Source: Psococerastis gibbosa
Taxonomy: Eukaryota > Arthropoda > Insecta > Psocodea > Psocidae
NCBI GenBank assembly: GCA_963971405.1
Contig: OZ020487.1
Location: 19,763,371 to 19,827,370, forward strand
Direction of reading: 5' to 3'
DNA length: 64,000 nt
In this document: in pieces, positions 22,277 through 35,442 of the stretch
How the letters are laid out: every line of letters begins with the position of its first letter
How positions within the stretch are numbered: position 1 is the first letter of the stretch
Translations under genes and position numbers: made by a program
Notes under the pieces: generated by a model
Database searches by the model: none
What the model was told of the DNA's origin: nothing
What the model saw: only the letters and a program-made list of their open reading frames with translations

Positions 22277-23155
22277 CTTTATCTTTTTGAAACCTTTAAA
22301 AAAAATAAAATAAGTAAATAGCTATTTTTCTTATTCTTGTCGAATGAATTTTTTTTAGCCACATTTACACCGATGAACACGCAGGAACAATTGCTCAATG
22401 TTAAGTACAATACATTGAGCCAAAATAAGCAAAATAAAGACACCTATATCTTTTAAAAACCTTAAAAAAAAATAAAATAAGTAAATAGCTATTTTTCTTA
22501 TTCTTGTCGAATGAATTTTTTTTAGCAACATTTAAACCGATGAACACGCAGGAACAATTGCTCAATGTTAAGTACGATACATTGAGCCAAAATAAGCAAA
22601 ATCAAGACACCTATATCTTTTTAAAACCTTTAAAAAAATAAAATAAGTAAATAGCTATTTTTCTTATTCTTGTCGAATGAATTTTTAGTAGCTACATTTA
22701 CACCGATGAACACGCAGGAGCAAGTGGTCAATGTTAAGTACAATACAGTGAGCCTTAATAAGCAAAATTAAGACACCTATATCTTTTTAAGACCTTTAAA
22801 AAAAAAAAAATAAGTAAATAGCTATTTTTCTTATTCTTGTCGAATGAATTTTTTTTAGCTACATTTACACCGATGAACACGCAGGAACATTTGCTCAATG
22901 TTAAGTACAATACAATGAGCCAAAATAAGCAAAACTAAGACACCTATATCTTTTTAAAACCTTTAAAAAAATAAAATAAGTAAATAGCTATTTTTCATAT
23001 TCTTGTCGAATGAATTTTTTTTAGCTACATTTACACCGATGAACACGCAGGAGCAAGTGGTCAATGTTAAGTACAATACAGTGAGCCTAAATAAGCAAAA
23101 TTAAGACACTCATATCATATCAAGACCTTTAAAAAAAAAAAATAAGTATATAGCT

Positions 23156-26100
23156 ATTTTTCTTATTCTTGTCGAATGAATTTTTTTTAGCTACATTTAC
23201 ACCGATGAACACGCAGGAGCAAGTGGTCAATGTTAAGTACAATACAGTGAGCCTTAATAAGCAAAATTAAGACACCTATATCTTTTTAAGACCTTTAAAA
23301 AAAAAAAAAAGTAAATAGCTATTTTTCTTATTCTTGTCGAATGAATTTTTTTTAGCTACATTTACACCGATGAACACGCAGGAACAACTGCTCAATGTTA
23401 AGTACAATACAATGAGCCAAAATAAGCAAAACTAAGACACCTATATCTTTTTAAAACCTTTAAAAAAAATATGATAAGTAAATAGCTATTTTTCATATTC
23501 TTGTCGAATGAATTTTTTTTAGCTACATTTACACCGATGAACACGCAGGAGCAAGTGGTCAATGTTAAGTACAATACAGTGAGCCTAAATAAGCAAAATT
23601 AAGACACTCATATCATATCAAGACCTTTAAAAAAAAAAAATAAGTATATAGCTATTTTTCGTATTCTTGTCGAATGAATTTTTTGTAGCTACATTTACAC
23701 CGATGAACACGCTGGAGCAATTGCCTAATGTTAGATACAGTACAGTGAGCCAAAATAAGCAAAATTAAGACACCTATATCTTTTTAAAACCTTTAAAAAA
23801 AATAAAATAAGTAATTAGCTATTTTTCGTATTCTTGCCGTTTGAATTTTTTCAAGCTACATTTACACCGATGAACACGCAGGAGCAATTTCTCAATGTTA
23901 AGTACAATACAATGAGCCAAAATAAGCAAAATAAAGACACCTATATTTTTTTAAAACCTTTAAAAAAAATAAAATAAGTAAATAGCTATTTTTTTTATTC
24001 TTGTCGAATGAATTTTTTTTAGCATTATTTAAACCGATGAACACGCAGGAGCAATTGCTCAATGTCAAGTACAATACAATGAGCCAAAATAAGCAAAATT
24101 AAGACACCTATATCTTTTTAAAACCTTTAAAAAAATAAAATAAGTAAATAGCTATTTTTCTTATTCTTGTCGAATGAATTTTTTTTAGCCACATTTACAC
24201 CGATGAACACGCAGGAGCAATTGCGCAATGTTAAATACAATACAATGAATCTATATAAGCCAAATTAAGACACCCGTGTCATATCAAGACCTTTAAAAAA
24301 AATTAAATAAGTATATAGCTATTTTTCGTATTCTTGTCGAATGAATTTTTTGTAGCTACATTTACACCGATGTACAAGCAGGAGCAAGTGGTCAATGTTA
24401 AGTACAATACAATGAGCCTAAATAAGCAAAATTAAGACACCCGTGTCATATCAAGACCTTTAAAAAAAATAAAATAAGTATATAGCTAATTTTCTTATTC
24501 TTGTCGAATGAATTTTTTTTAGCTACATTTACACCGATGAACACGCAGGAATAATTGCTCAATGTTAAGTACAATACAATGAGCCAAAATAAGCAAACTT
24601 AAGTCACCTATATCTTTTTAAAACCTTTAAAAAAAATAAAATAAGTATATAGCTATTTTTCTTATTCTTGTCGAATGAATTTTTTTTAGCTACATTTACA
24701 CCGATGAACACGCAGGAGCAATTGTTCAATGTTAGTACAATACAATGAGCCAAAATAAGCAAAATTAAGACACCCTTATCATATCAAGACCTTTAAAAAA
24801 AATAAAATAAGTAAATAGCTATTTTTTTTATTCTTGTCGAATGAATTTTTTGTAGCTACATTTACACCGATGAACACGCAGGAGCAATAGGTCAATGTTA
24901 AGTACAATACAGTGAGCCTTAATAAGCAAAATTAAGACACCTATATCTTTTTAAGACCTTTAAAAAAAAAAAATAAGTAAATAGCTATTTTTCATGTTCT
25001 TGTCGAATGAATTTTTTTTAGCTACATTTACACCGATGAACACGCAGGGGCAAGTGGTCAATGTTAAGTACAATACAGTGAGCCTAAATAAGCAAAATTA
25101 AGACACTCATATCATATCAGGACCTTTAAAAAAAAAAAATAAGTATATAGCTATTTTTCGTATTCTTGTCGAATGAATTTTTTGTAGCTACATTTACACC
25201 GATGAACATGCTGGAGCAATTGCCTAATGTTAGATACAGTACAATGAGCCAAAATGAGCAAAATTAAGACACCTATATCTTTTTAAAACCTTTATTTTTT
25301 CAAGCTACATTTACACCGATGAACACGCAGGAGCAATTTCTCAATGTTAAGTACAATACAATGAGCCAAAATAAGCAAAATAAAGACACCTATATTTTTT
25401 TAAAACCTTTAAAAAAAATAAAATAAGTAAATAGCTATTTTTCTTATTCTTGTCGAATGAATTTTTTTTAGCTACATTTACACCGATGAACACGCAGGAA
25501 CAATTGGTCAATGTTAAGTACAATACAATGAGCTAAAATAAGCAAAATAAAGACACCTATATTTTTTTAAAACCTTTAAAAAAAATAAAATAAGTAAATA
25601 GCTATTTTTCTTATTCTTGTCGAATGAATTTTTTTTAGCTACATTTAAACCGATGAACACGCAGGAGCAATTTTTTAATATCAAGTACGATACAATGAGC
25701 CAAAATAAGCAAAATTAAGACACCTATATCTTTTTAAAACCTTTAAAAAAATAAAATAAGTAAATAGCTATTTTTCTTATTCTTGTCGAATGAATTTTTT
25801 TTTGCTACATTTACACCGATGAACACGCAGGAGCAATTGCTCAATGTTAATTACAATACAATGAGCCAAAATAAGCCAAATTAAGACACCCGTGTCATAT
25901 CAAGACCTTTAAAAAAAATAAAATAAGTATATAGCTAATTTTCTTATTCTTGTCGAATGAATTTTTTTTAGCTACATTTACACCGATGAACACGCAGGAG
26001 CAAGTGGTCAATGTTAAGTACAATACAGTGAGCCTTAATAAGCAAAATTAAGACACCTATATCTTTTTAAGACCTTTAAAAAAAAAAAAATAAGTAAATA

Positions 26101-26184
26101 GCTATTTTTCTTATTCTTGTCGAATGAATTTTTTTTAGCTACATTTACACCGATGAACACGCAGGAGCAAGTGGTCAATGTTAA
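23156..26184 (+). repeat. HOR segment matching 8676-11538
   Basis: The switch at about 23155 is visible: the ACTCATATCA monomer with its long A-run and GTATATAGC continues into TTTTTCTTATTC instead of the TTTTTCGTATTC found at the equivalent places (1876 and 34177). From there the order is that of 8.68-11.5 kb, but with the ATTTTTTAATATC monomer (about 25670) that the earlier copy lacks. Confidence 0.85.
25266..25382 (+). repeat. 117-bp deleted monomer, copy 3 of 4
   Basis: Join at 25291, at the 14,479-bp offset from the first copy. Confidence 0.9.
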
Positions 26185-26882
26185 GTACAATACAGTGAGC
26201 CTTAATAAGCAAAATTAAGACACCTATATCTTTTTAAGACCTTTAAAAAAAAAAAAATATGTAAATAGCTATTTTTCTTATTCTTGTCGAATGAATTTTG
26301 TTTAGCTGCATTTACACCGATGAACACGCAGGAACATTTGCTCAATGTTAAGTACAATACAATGAGCCAAAATAAGCAAAACTAAGACACCTATATCTTT
26401 TTAAAACCTTTAAAAAAATAAAATAAGTAAATAGCTATTTTTCATATTCTTGTCGAATGAATTTTTTTTAGCTACATTTACACCGATGAACACGCAGGAG
26501 CAAGTGGTCAATGTTAAGTACAATACAGTGAGCCTAAATAAGCAAAATTAAGACACTCATATCATATCAAGACCTTTAAAAAAAAAAAATAAGTATATAG
26601 CTATTTTTCGTATTCTTGTCGAATGAATTTTTTGTAGCTACATGTACACCGATGAACACGCTGGAGCAATTGCCTAATGTTAGATACAGTACAATGAGCC
26701 AAAATAAGCAAAATTAAGACACCTATATCTTTTTAAAACCTTTAAAAAAAATAAAATAAGTAATTAGCTATTTTTCGTATTCTTGAAGTTTGAATTTTTT
26801 CAAGCTACATTTACACCGATGAACACGCAGGAGCAATTTCTCAATGTTAAGTAAAATACAATGAGCCAAAATAAGCAAAATA

Positions 26883-27023
26883 AAGACACCTATATTTTTT
26901 TAAAACCTTTAAAAAAAATAAAATGAATGAATGAATTTTTTTTAGCTACATTTACACCGATGAACACGCAGGAACAATTGCTCAATGTTAAGTACAATAC
27001 AATGAGCCGAAATAAGCCAAATT
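26883..27023 (+). repeat. 141-bp deleted monomer, copy 5 of 8
   Basis: Marker at 26922, preceded by the private change AAGTAAAATACAATG at about 26850. Confidence 0.9.
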
Positions 27024-30000
27024 AAGACACCCGTGTCATATCAAGACCTTTAAAAAAATAAAATAAGTATATAGCTATTTTTCGTATTCTTGTCGAATGA
27101 ATTTTTTGTAGCTACATTTACACCGATGTACAAGCAGGAGCAAGTGGTCAATGTTAAGTACAATACAATGAGCCTAAATAAGCAAAATTAAGACACCTAC
27201 ATCTTTTAAAGACCTTTAAAAAAAATAAAATAAGTAAATAGCTATTTTTCGTATTCTTGCCGTTTGAGTTTTTTCAAGCCACATTTACACCGATGAACAC
27301 GCAAGAACAATTGCTCAATGTTAAGTACAATACAATGAGCCAAAATAAGCAAAATTAAGACACCTATATCTTTTTAAAACCTTTAAAAAAAATAAAATAA
27401 GTAAATAGCTATTTTTCTTATTCTTGTCGAATGAATTTTTTTTAGCTACATTTACACCGATGAACACGCAGGAGCAATTGCTCAATGTTAAGTACAATAC
27501 AATGAGCCAAAATAAGCAAAATTAAGACACTCATATCATATCAAGACCTTTAAAAAAAAAAAAAAGTATATAGCTATTTTTCGTATTCTTGTCGAATGAA
27601 TTTTTTGTAGCTACATTTACACCGATGAACACGCTGGAGCAATTGCCTAATGTTAGATACAGTACAATGAGCCAAAATGAGCAAAATTAAGACACCTATA
27701 TCTTTTTAAAACCTTTAAAAAAAATAAAATAAGTAAATAGCTATTTTTCTTATTCTTGTCGAATGAATTTTTTTTAGCCACATTTACACCGATGAACACG
27801 CAAGAACAATTGCTCAATGTTAAGTACAATACAATGAGCCAAAATAAGCAAAATTAAGACACCTATATCTTTTTAAAACCTTTAAAGAAAATAAAATAAG
27901 TAAATAGCTATTTTTCTTATTCTTGTCGAATGAATTTTTTTTAGCCACATTTACACCGATGAACACGCAGGAACAATTGCTCAATGTTAAGAACGATACA
28001 TTGAGCCAAAATAAGCAAAATAAAGACACCTATATCTTTTTAAAACCTTTAAAAAAAATAAAATATGTAAATAGCTATTTTTCTTATTCTAGTCGAATGA
28101 ATTTTATTTAGCTACATTTACACCGATGAACAATCAGGAGCAATTGCTCAATGTTAAGTTCAATACATTGAGCCAAAATAAGCAAAATTAAGACACCGTA
28201 TCATATCAAGACCTTTAAAAAAAATAAAATAAGGAAATAGCTATTTTTTTTATTCTTGTCGAATGAATTTTTTTAGCAACATTTAAACCGATGAACACGC
28301 AGGAGCAATTGCTCAATGTCAAGTACAATACAACGAGCCAAAATAAGCAAAATTAAGACACCTATATCTTTTTAAAACCTTTAAAAAAATAAAATAAATA
28401 AATAGCTATTTTTCCTATTCTTGTCGAATGAATTTTTTTTAGCTACATTTACACCGATGAACACGCAGGAGCAATTGTTTAATGTTAAGTACAATACAAT
28501 GAGCCAAAATAAGCCAAATTAAGACACCCGTGTCATATCAAGACCTTAAAAAAAAATAAAATAAGTATATAGCTATTTTTCTTATTCTTGTCGAATGAAT
28601 TTTTTGTAGCTACATTTACACCGATGAACACGCAGGAGCAAGTGGCCAATGTTAAGTACAATACAATGAGCCTAAATAAGCAAAATTAAGACACCTATAT
28701 CTTTATAAGACCTTTAAAAAAAATAAAATAAGTAAATAGCTATTTTTCTTATTCTTGTCGAATGAATTTTTTTTAGCCACATTTACACCGATGAACACGC
28801 ATGAACAATTGCTCAATGTTAAGTTCAATACAATGAGCCAAAATAAGCAAAATTAAGACACCGTTATCATATCAAGACCTATAAAAAAAAATAAAATAAG
28901 TAAATAGCTATTTTTTTTATTCTTGTCGAATGAATTTTTTTTAGCTACATTTACACCGATGAACACGCAGGAGCAATTGCTCAATGTTAAGTACAATACA
29001 ATGAGCCAAAATAAGCAAAATTAAGACACCTATATCTTTTAAAAACCTTTAAAAAAATAAAATAAGTAAATAGCTATTTTTCCTATTCTTGTCGAATGAA
29101 TTTTTTTTAGCTACATTTACACCGATGAACACGCAGGAGCAATTGCTCAATGTTAAGTACAATACAATGAGCCAAAATAAGCCAAATTAAGACACCCGTG
29201 TCATATCAAGACCTTTAAAAAAAAAAAATAAGTATATAGCTATTTTTCGTATTCTTGTCGAATGAATTTTTTGTAGCTACATTTACACCGATGTACAAGC
29301 AGGAGCAAGTGGTCAATGTTAAGTACAATACAATGAGCCTAAATAAGCAAAATGAAGACACCTATATCTTTTAAAGACCTTTAAAAAAAATAAAATAAGT
29401 AAATAGCTATTTTTCTTAATCTTGTCGAATGAATTTTTTTTAGCTACATTTACACCGATGAACACGCAGGAACAATTGCTCAATGTTAAGTACAATACAA
29501 TGAGCCAAAATAAGCAAACTTAAGTCACCTATATCTTTTTAAAACCTTTAAAAAAAATAAAATAAGTATATAGCTATTTTTCTTATTCTTGTCGAATGAA
29601 TTTTTTTTAGCTACATTTACACCGATGAACACGCAGGAGCAATTGTTCAATGTTAGTACAATACAATGAGCCAAAATAAGCAAAATTAAGACACCCTTAT
29701 CATATCAAGACCTTTAAAAAAAATAAAATAAGTAAATAGCTATTTTTTTTATTCTTGTCGAATGAATTTTTTGTAGCTACATTTACACCGATGAACACGC
29801 AGGAGCAATAGGTCAATGTTAAGTACAATACAGTGAGCCTTAATAAGCAAAATTAAGACACCTATATCTTTTTAAGACCTTTAAAAAAAAAAAATAAGTA
29901 AATAGCTATTTTTCATGTTCTTGTCGAATGAATTTTTTTTAGCTACATTTACACCGATGAACACGCAGGGGCAAGTGGTCAATGTTAAGTACAATACAGT

Positions 30001-30186
30001 GAGCCTAAATAAGCAAAATTAAGACACTCATATCATATCAGGACCTTTAAAAAAAAAAAATAAGTATATAGCTATTTTTCGTATTCTTGTCGAATGAATT
30101 TTTTGTAGCTACATTTACACCGATGAACATGCTGGAGCAATTGCCTAATGTTAGATACAGTACAATGAGCCAAAATGAGCAAAATT

Positions 30187-30303
30187 AAGACACCTATATC
30201 TTTTTAAAACCTTTATTTTTTCAAGCTACATTTACACCGATGAACACGCAGGAGCAATTTCTCAATGTTAAGTACAATACAATGAGCCAAAATAAGCAAA
30301 ATA
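30187..30303 (+). repeat. 117-bp deleted monomer, copy 4 of 4
   Basis: Join at 30212, 11,008 bp after the second copy. No further example is seen downstream; the corresponding monomers at about 39740, 45290 and 59500 are full length. Confidence 0.9.
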
Positions 30304-31636
30304 AAGACACCTATATTTTTTTAAAACCTTTAAAAAAAATAAAATAAGTAAATAGCTATTTTTCTTATTCTTGTCGAATGAATTTTTTTTAGCTACATTT
30401 ACACCGATGAACACGCAGGAACAATTGGTCAATGTTAAGTACAATACAATGAGCTAAAATAAGCAAAATAAAGACACCTATATTTTTTTAAAACCTTTAA
30501 AAAAAATAAAATAAGTAAATAGCTATTTTTCTTATTCTTGTCGAATGAATTTTTTTTAGCTACATTTAAACCGATGAACACGCAGGAGCAATTTTTTAAT
30601 ATCAAGTACGATACAATGAGCCAAAATAAGCAAAATTAAGACACCTATATCTTTTTAAAACCTTTAAAAAAATAAAATAAGTAAATAGCTATTTTTCTTA
30701 TTCTTGTCGAATGAATTTTTTTTTGCTACATTTACACCGATGAACACGCAGGAGCAATTGCTCAATGTTAATTACAATACAATGAGCCAAAATAAGCCAA
30801 ATTAAGACACTCGTGTCATATCAAGACCTTTAAAAAAAATAAAATAAGTATATAGCTAATTTTCTTATTCTTGTCGAATGAATTTTTTTTAGCTACATTT
30901 ACACCGATGAACACGCAGGAGCAAGTGGTCAATGTTAAGTACAATACAGTGAGCCTTAATAAGCAAAATTAAGACACCTATATCTTTTTAAGACCTTTAA
31001 AAAAAAAAAAATAAGTAAATAGCTATTTTTCTTATTCTTGTCGAATGAATTTTTTTTAGCTACATTTACACCGATGAACACGCAGGAACATTTGCTCAAT
31101 GTTAAGTACAATACAATGAGCCAAAATAAGCAAAACTAAGACACCTATATCTTTTTAAAACCTTTAAAAAAATAAAATAAGTAAATAGCTATTTTTCATA
31201 TTCTTGTCGAATGAATTTTTTTTAGCTACATTTACACCGATGAACACGCAGGAGCAAGTGGTCAATGTTAAGTACAATACAGTGAGCCTAAATAAGCAAA
31301 ATTAAGACACTCATATCATATCAAGACCTTTAAAAAAAAAAAATAAGTATATTGCTATTTTTCGTATTCTTGTCGAATGAATTTTTTGTAGCTACATTTA
31401 CACCGATGAACACGCTGGAGCAATTGCCTAATGTTAGATACAGTACAATGAGCCAAAATAAGCAAAATTAAGACACCTATATCTTTTTAAAACCTTTAAA
31501 AAAAATAAAATAAGTAATTAGCTATTTTTCGTATTCTTGAAGTTTGAATTTTTTCAAGCTACATTTACACCGATGAACACGCAGGAGCAATTTCTCAATG
31601 TTAAGTACAATACAATGAGCCAAAATAAGCAAAATA

Positions 31637-31777
31637 AAGACACCAATATTTTTTTAAAACCTTTAAAAAAAATAAAATGAATGAATGAATTTTTTTTAGC
31701 TACATTTACACCGATGAACACGCAGGAACAATTGCTCAATGTTAAGTACAATACAATGAGCCGAAATAAGCCAAATT
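31637..31777 (+). repeat. 141-bp deleted monomer, copy 6 of 8
   Basis: Marker at 31676, with the private change ACACCAATATT just before. The deletion opens a 65-codon minus-strand frame (31554-31751), which is a chance reading. Confidence 0.9.
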
Positions 31778-32285
31778 AAGACACCCGTGTCATATCAAGA
31801 CCTTTAAAAAAATAAAATAAGTATATAGCTATTTTTCGTATTCTTGTCGAATGAATTTTTTGTAGCTACATTTACACCGATGTACAAGCAGGAGCAAGTG
31901 GTCAATGTTAAGTACAATACAATGAGCCTAAATAAGCAAAATTAAGACACCTATATCTTTTAAAGACCTTTAAAAAAAATAAAATAAGTAAATAGCTATT
32001 TTTCGTATTCTTGCCGTTTGAATTTTTTCAAGCCACATTTACACCGATGAACACGCAGGAACAATTGCTCAATGTTAAGTACAATACAATGAGCCAAAAT
32101 AAACAAAATAAAGGCACCTATATCTTTTTAAAACCTTTAAAAAAAATAAAATAAGTAAATAGCTATTTTTCTTATTCTTGTCGAATGAATTTTTTTTAGC
32201 AACATTTACACCGATGAACAATCAGGAGCAATTGCTCAATGTTAAGTTCAATACATTGAGCCAAAATAAGCAAAATTAAGACACC

Positions 32286-33284
32286 CCTATCATATCAAGA
32301 CCTTAAAAAAAAAAATATAAGTAAATAGCTATTTTTTTTATTCTTGTCGAATGAATTTTTTTTAGCAACATTTAAACCGATGAACACGCAGGAGCAATTG
32401 TTCAATGTCAGGTACAATACAATGAGCCAAAATAAGCAAAATTAAGACACCTATATCTTTTTAAAACCTTTAAAAAAATAAAATACGTAAATAGCTATTT
32501 TTCTTATTCTTGTCGAATGAATTTTTTTTAGCTACATTTACACCGATGAACACGCTGGAGCAATTGCTCAATGTTAATTACAATACAGTGAGCCACAATA
32601 AGCCAAATTAAGACACCCGTGTCATATCAAGACCTTTAAAAAAAATAAAATAAGTATATAGCAATTTTTCGTATTCTTGTCGAATGAATTTTTTGTAGCT
32701 ACATTTACATCGATGTACAAGCAGGAGCAAGTGGTCAATGTTAAGTACAATACAATGAGCCTAAATAAGCAAAATTAAGACACCTATATCTTTTAAAGAC
32801 CTTTAAAAAAAATAAAATAAGTAAATAGTTATTTTTCTTATTCTTGTCGAATGAATTTTTTTTAGCTACATTTACACCGATGAACACGCAGGAACAATTG
32901 TTCAATGTTAAGTACAATACAATGAGCCAAAGTAAGCAAAATTAAGTCACCTATATCTTTTTAAAACCTTTAAAAAAAATAAAATAAGTATATAGCTATT
33001 TTTCATATTCTTGTCGAATGAATTTTTTGTAGCTACATTTACACCGATGAACACGCAGGAGCAAGTGGCCAATGTTAGGTACAATACAATGAGCCAAAAT
33101 AAGCAAAATTAAGACACCTATATCTTTATAAGACCTTTAAAAAAAATAAAATAAGTAAATAGCTATTTTTCTTATTCTTGTCGAATGAATTTTGTTTAGC
33201 TACATTTACACCGATGAACACGCAGGAACAATTTCTCCATGTTAAGTACAATACATTGAGCCAAAATAAGCAAAATTAAGACAC
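32286..33284 (+). repeat. Six-monomer unit of the 999-bp type
   Basis: Lies 11,008 bp after 21278-22276 and 32,292 bp after the start of the window, with the same ACATCGATG and CCAAAGTAAGC marks; starts with the private ACACCCCTATC. Confidence 0.75.
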
Positions 33285-33636
33285 CTTTATCTTTTTGAAA
33301 CCTTTAAAAAAAATAAAATAAGTAAATAGCTATTTTTCTTATTCTTGTCGAATGAATTTTTTTTAGCCACATTTACACCGATGAACACGCAGGAACAATT
33401 GCTCAATGTTAAGTACAATACATTGAGCCAAAATAAGCAAAATAAAGACACCTATATCTTTTAAAAACCTTTAAAAAAAATAAAATAAGTAAATAGCTAT
33501 TTTTCTTATTCTTGTCGAATGAATTTTTTTTAGCAACATTTAAACCGATGAACACGCAGGAACAATTGCTCAATGTTAAGTACGATACATTGAGCCAAAA
33601 TAAGCAAAATCAAGACACCTATATCTTTTTAAAACC

Positions 33637-35442
33637 TTTAAAAAAATAAAATAAGTAAATAGCTATTTTTCTTATTCTTGTCGAATGAATTTTTAGTAGC
33701 TACATTTACACCGATGAACACGCAGGAGCAAGTGGTCAATGTTAAGTACAATACAGTGAGCCTTAATAAGCAAAATTAAGACACCTATATCTTTTTAAGA
33801 CCTTTAAAAAAAAAAAAATAAGTAAATAGCTATTTTTCTTATTCTTGTCGAATGAATTTTTTTTAGCTACATTTACACCGATGAACACGCAGGAACATTT
33901 GCTCAATGTTAAGTACAATACAATGAGCCAAAATAAGCAAAACTAAGACACCTATATCTTTTTAAAACCTTTAAAAAAATAAAATAAGTAAATAGCTATT
34001 TTTCATATTCTTGTCGAATGAATTTTTTTTAGCTACATTTACACCGATGAACACGCAGGAGCAAGTGGTCAATGTTAAGTACAATACAGTGAGCCTAAAT
34101 AAGCAAAATTAAGACACTCATATCATATCAAGACCTTTAAAAAAAAAAAATAAGTATATAGCTATTTTTCGTATTCTTGTCGAATGAATTTTTTGTAGCT
34201 ACATTTACACCGATGAACACGCTGGAGCAATTGCCTAATGTTAGATACAGTACAATGAGCCAAAATAAGCAAAATTAAGACACCTATATCTTTTTAAAAC
34301 CTTTAAAAAAAATAAAATAAGTAATTAGCTATTTTTCGTATTCTTGAAGTTTGAATTTTTTCAAGCTACATTTACACCGATGAACACGCAGGAGCAATTT
34401 CTCAATGTTAAGTACAATACAATGAGCCAAAATAAGCAAAATAAAGACACCTATATTTTTTTAAAACCTTTAAAAAAAATAAAATGAATGAATGAATTTT
34501 TTTTAGCTACATTTACACCGATGAACACGCAGGAACAATTGCTCAATGTTAAGTACAATACAATGAGCCGAAATAAGCCAAATTAAGACACCCGTGTCAT
34601 ATCAAGACCTTTAAAAAAATAAAATAAGTATATAGCTATTTTTCGTATTCTTGTCGAATGAATTTTTTGTAGCTACATTTACACCGATGTACAAGCAGGA
34701 GCAAGTGGTCAATGTTAAGTACAATACAATGAGCCTAAATAAGCAAAATTAAGACACCTATATCTTTTAAAGACCTTTAAAAAAAATAAAATAAGTAAAT
34801 AGCTATTTTTCGTATTCTTGCCGTTTGAATTTTTTCAAGCCACATTTACACCGATGAACACGCAGGAACAATTGCTCAATGTTAAGTACAATACAATGAG
34901 CCAAAATAAACAAAATAAAGGCACCTATATCTTTTTAAAACCTTTAAAAAAAATAAAATAAGTAAATAGCTATTTTTCTTATTCTTGTCGAATGAATTTT
35001 TTTTAGCCACATTTACACCGATGAACACGCAAGAACAATTGCTCAATGTTAAGTACAATACAATGAGCCAAAATAAGCAAAATTAAGACACCTATATCTT
35101 TTTAAAACCTTTAAAAAAAATAAAATAAGTAAATAGCTATTTTTCTTATTCTTGTCGAATGAATTTTTTTTAGCTACATTTACACCGATGAACACGCAGG
35201 AGCAATTGCTCAATGTTAAGTACAATACAATGAGCCAAAATAAGCAAAATTAAGACACTCATATCATATCAAGACCTTTAAAAAAAAAAAAAAAGTATAT
35301 AGCTATTTTTCGTATTCTTGTCGAATGAATTTTTTGTAGCTACATTTACACCGATGAACACGCTGGAGCAATTGCCTAATGTTAGATACAGTACAATGAG
35401 CCAAAATGAGCAAAATTAAGACACCTATATCTTTTTAAAACC
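33637..35442 (+). repeat. Tandem duplication of about 1806 bp, copy 1
   Basis: Begins with the monomer carrying GAATTTTTAGTAGC (about 33690) and ends in the CCAAAATGAGC monomer. It holds about eleven monomers including one 141-bp form. The join to copy 2 lies in 35405-35455, where the sequence returns to the 33.64-kb monomer. Confidence 0.85.
34444..34584 (+). repeat. 141-bp deleted monomer, copy 7 of 8
   Basis: Marker at 34483, in the first 1.8-kb tandem copy; 32,292 bp after the first marker. Confidence 0.9.

Larger units (their letters stand above)
15011..23155 (+). repeat. Long-period HOR, first copy (spacing 11,174 then 11,008 bp)
   Basis: About 8.1 kb is reproduced at 26185-34163. The offset is 11,174 bp up to about 16.1 kb and 11,008 bp after it, because copy 2 has lost one monomer at about 27285. 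Shared private marks include AAGAACGATAC, ACACTCGTGTC (19800 and 30808) and ATATTGCTA. Seen as a tandem unit it spans about 15011-26184, near 67 monomers. Confidence 0.85.
18648..23155 (+). repeat. HOR segment, parallel to 29656-34163 and in part to 10256-11.07k
   Basis: Landmarks lie exactly 11,008 bp before their partners: the 117-bp monomer join (19204 and 30212), the GAAT-repeat monomer (20668 and 31676) and TTTTTGAAACC (22285 and 33293). The first part also matches 10256 onward at an offset of 8392 bp. From about 21285 it matches the start of the window. At about 23155 it switches to the 8.68-kb type. Confidence 0.85.
26185..34163 (+). repeat. Long-period HOR, second copy
   Basis: Parallels 15011-23155. 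Differences seen include one monomer lost at about 27285, one monomer exchanged for a neighbouring type at about 27720-27860, and scattered single bases. After 34163 it continues as the 1.86-kb type rather than switching as copy 1 does. Confidence 0.85.

Noticed and set aside
31554-31751. Minus-strand 65-codon frame
   Set aside because: Created by the 141-bp deleted monomer bringing two readings of the same repeat into one frame; its internal similarity is the monomer repeat.
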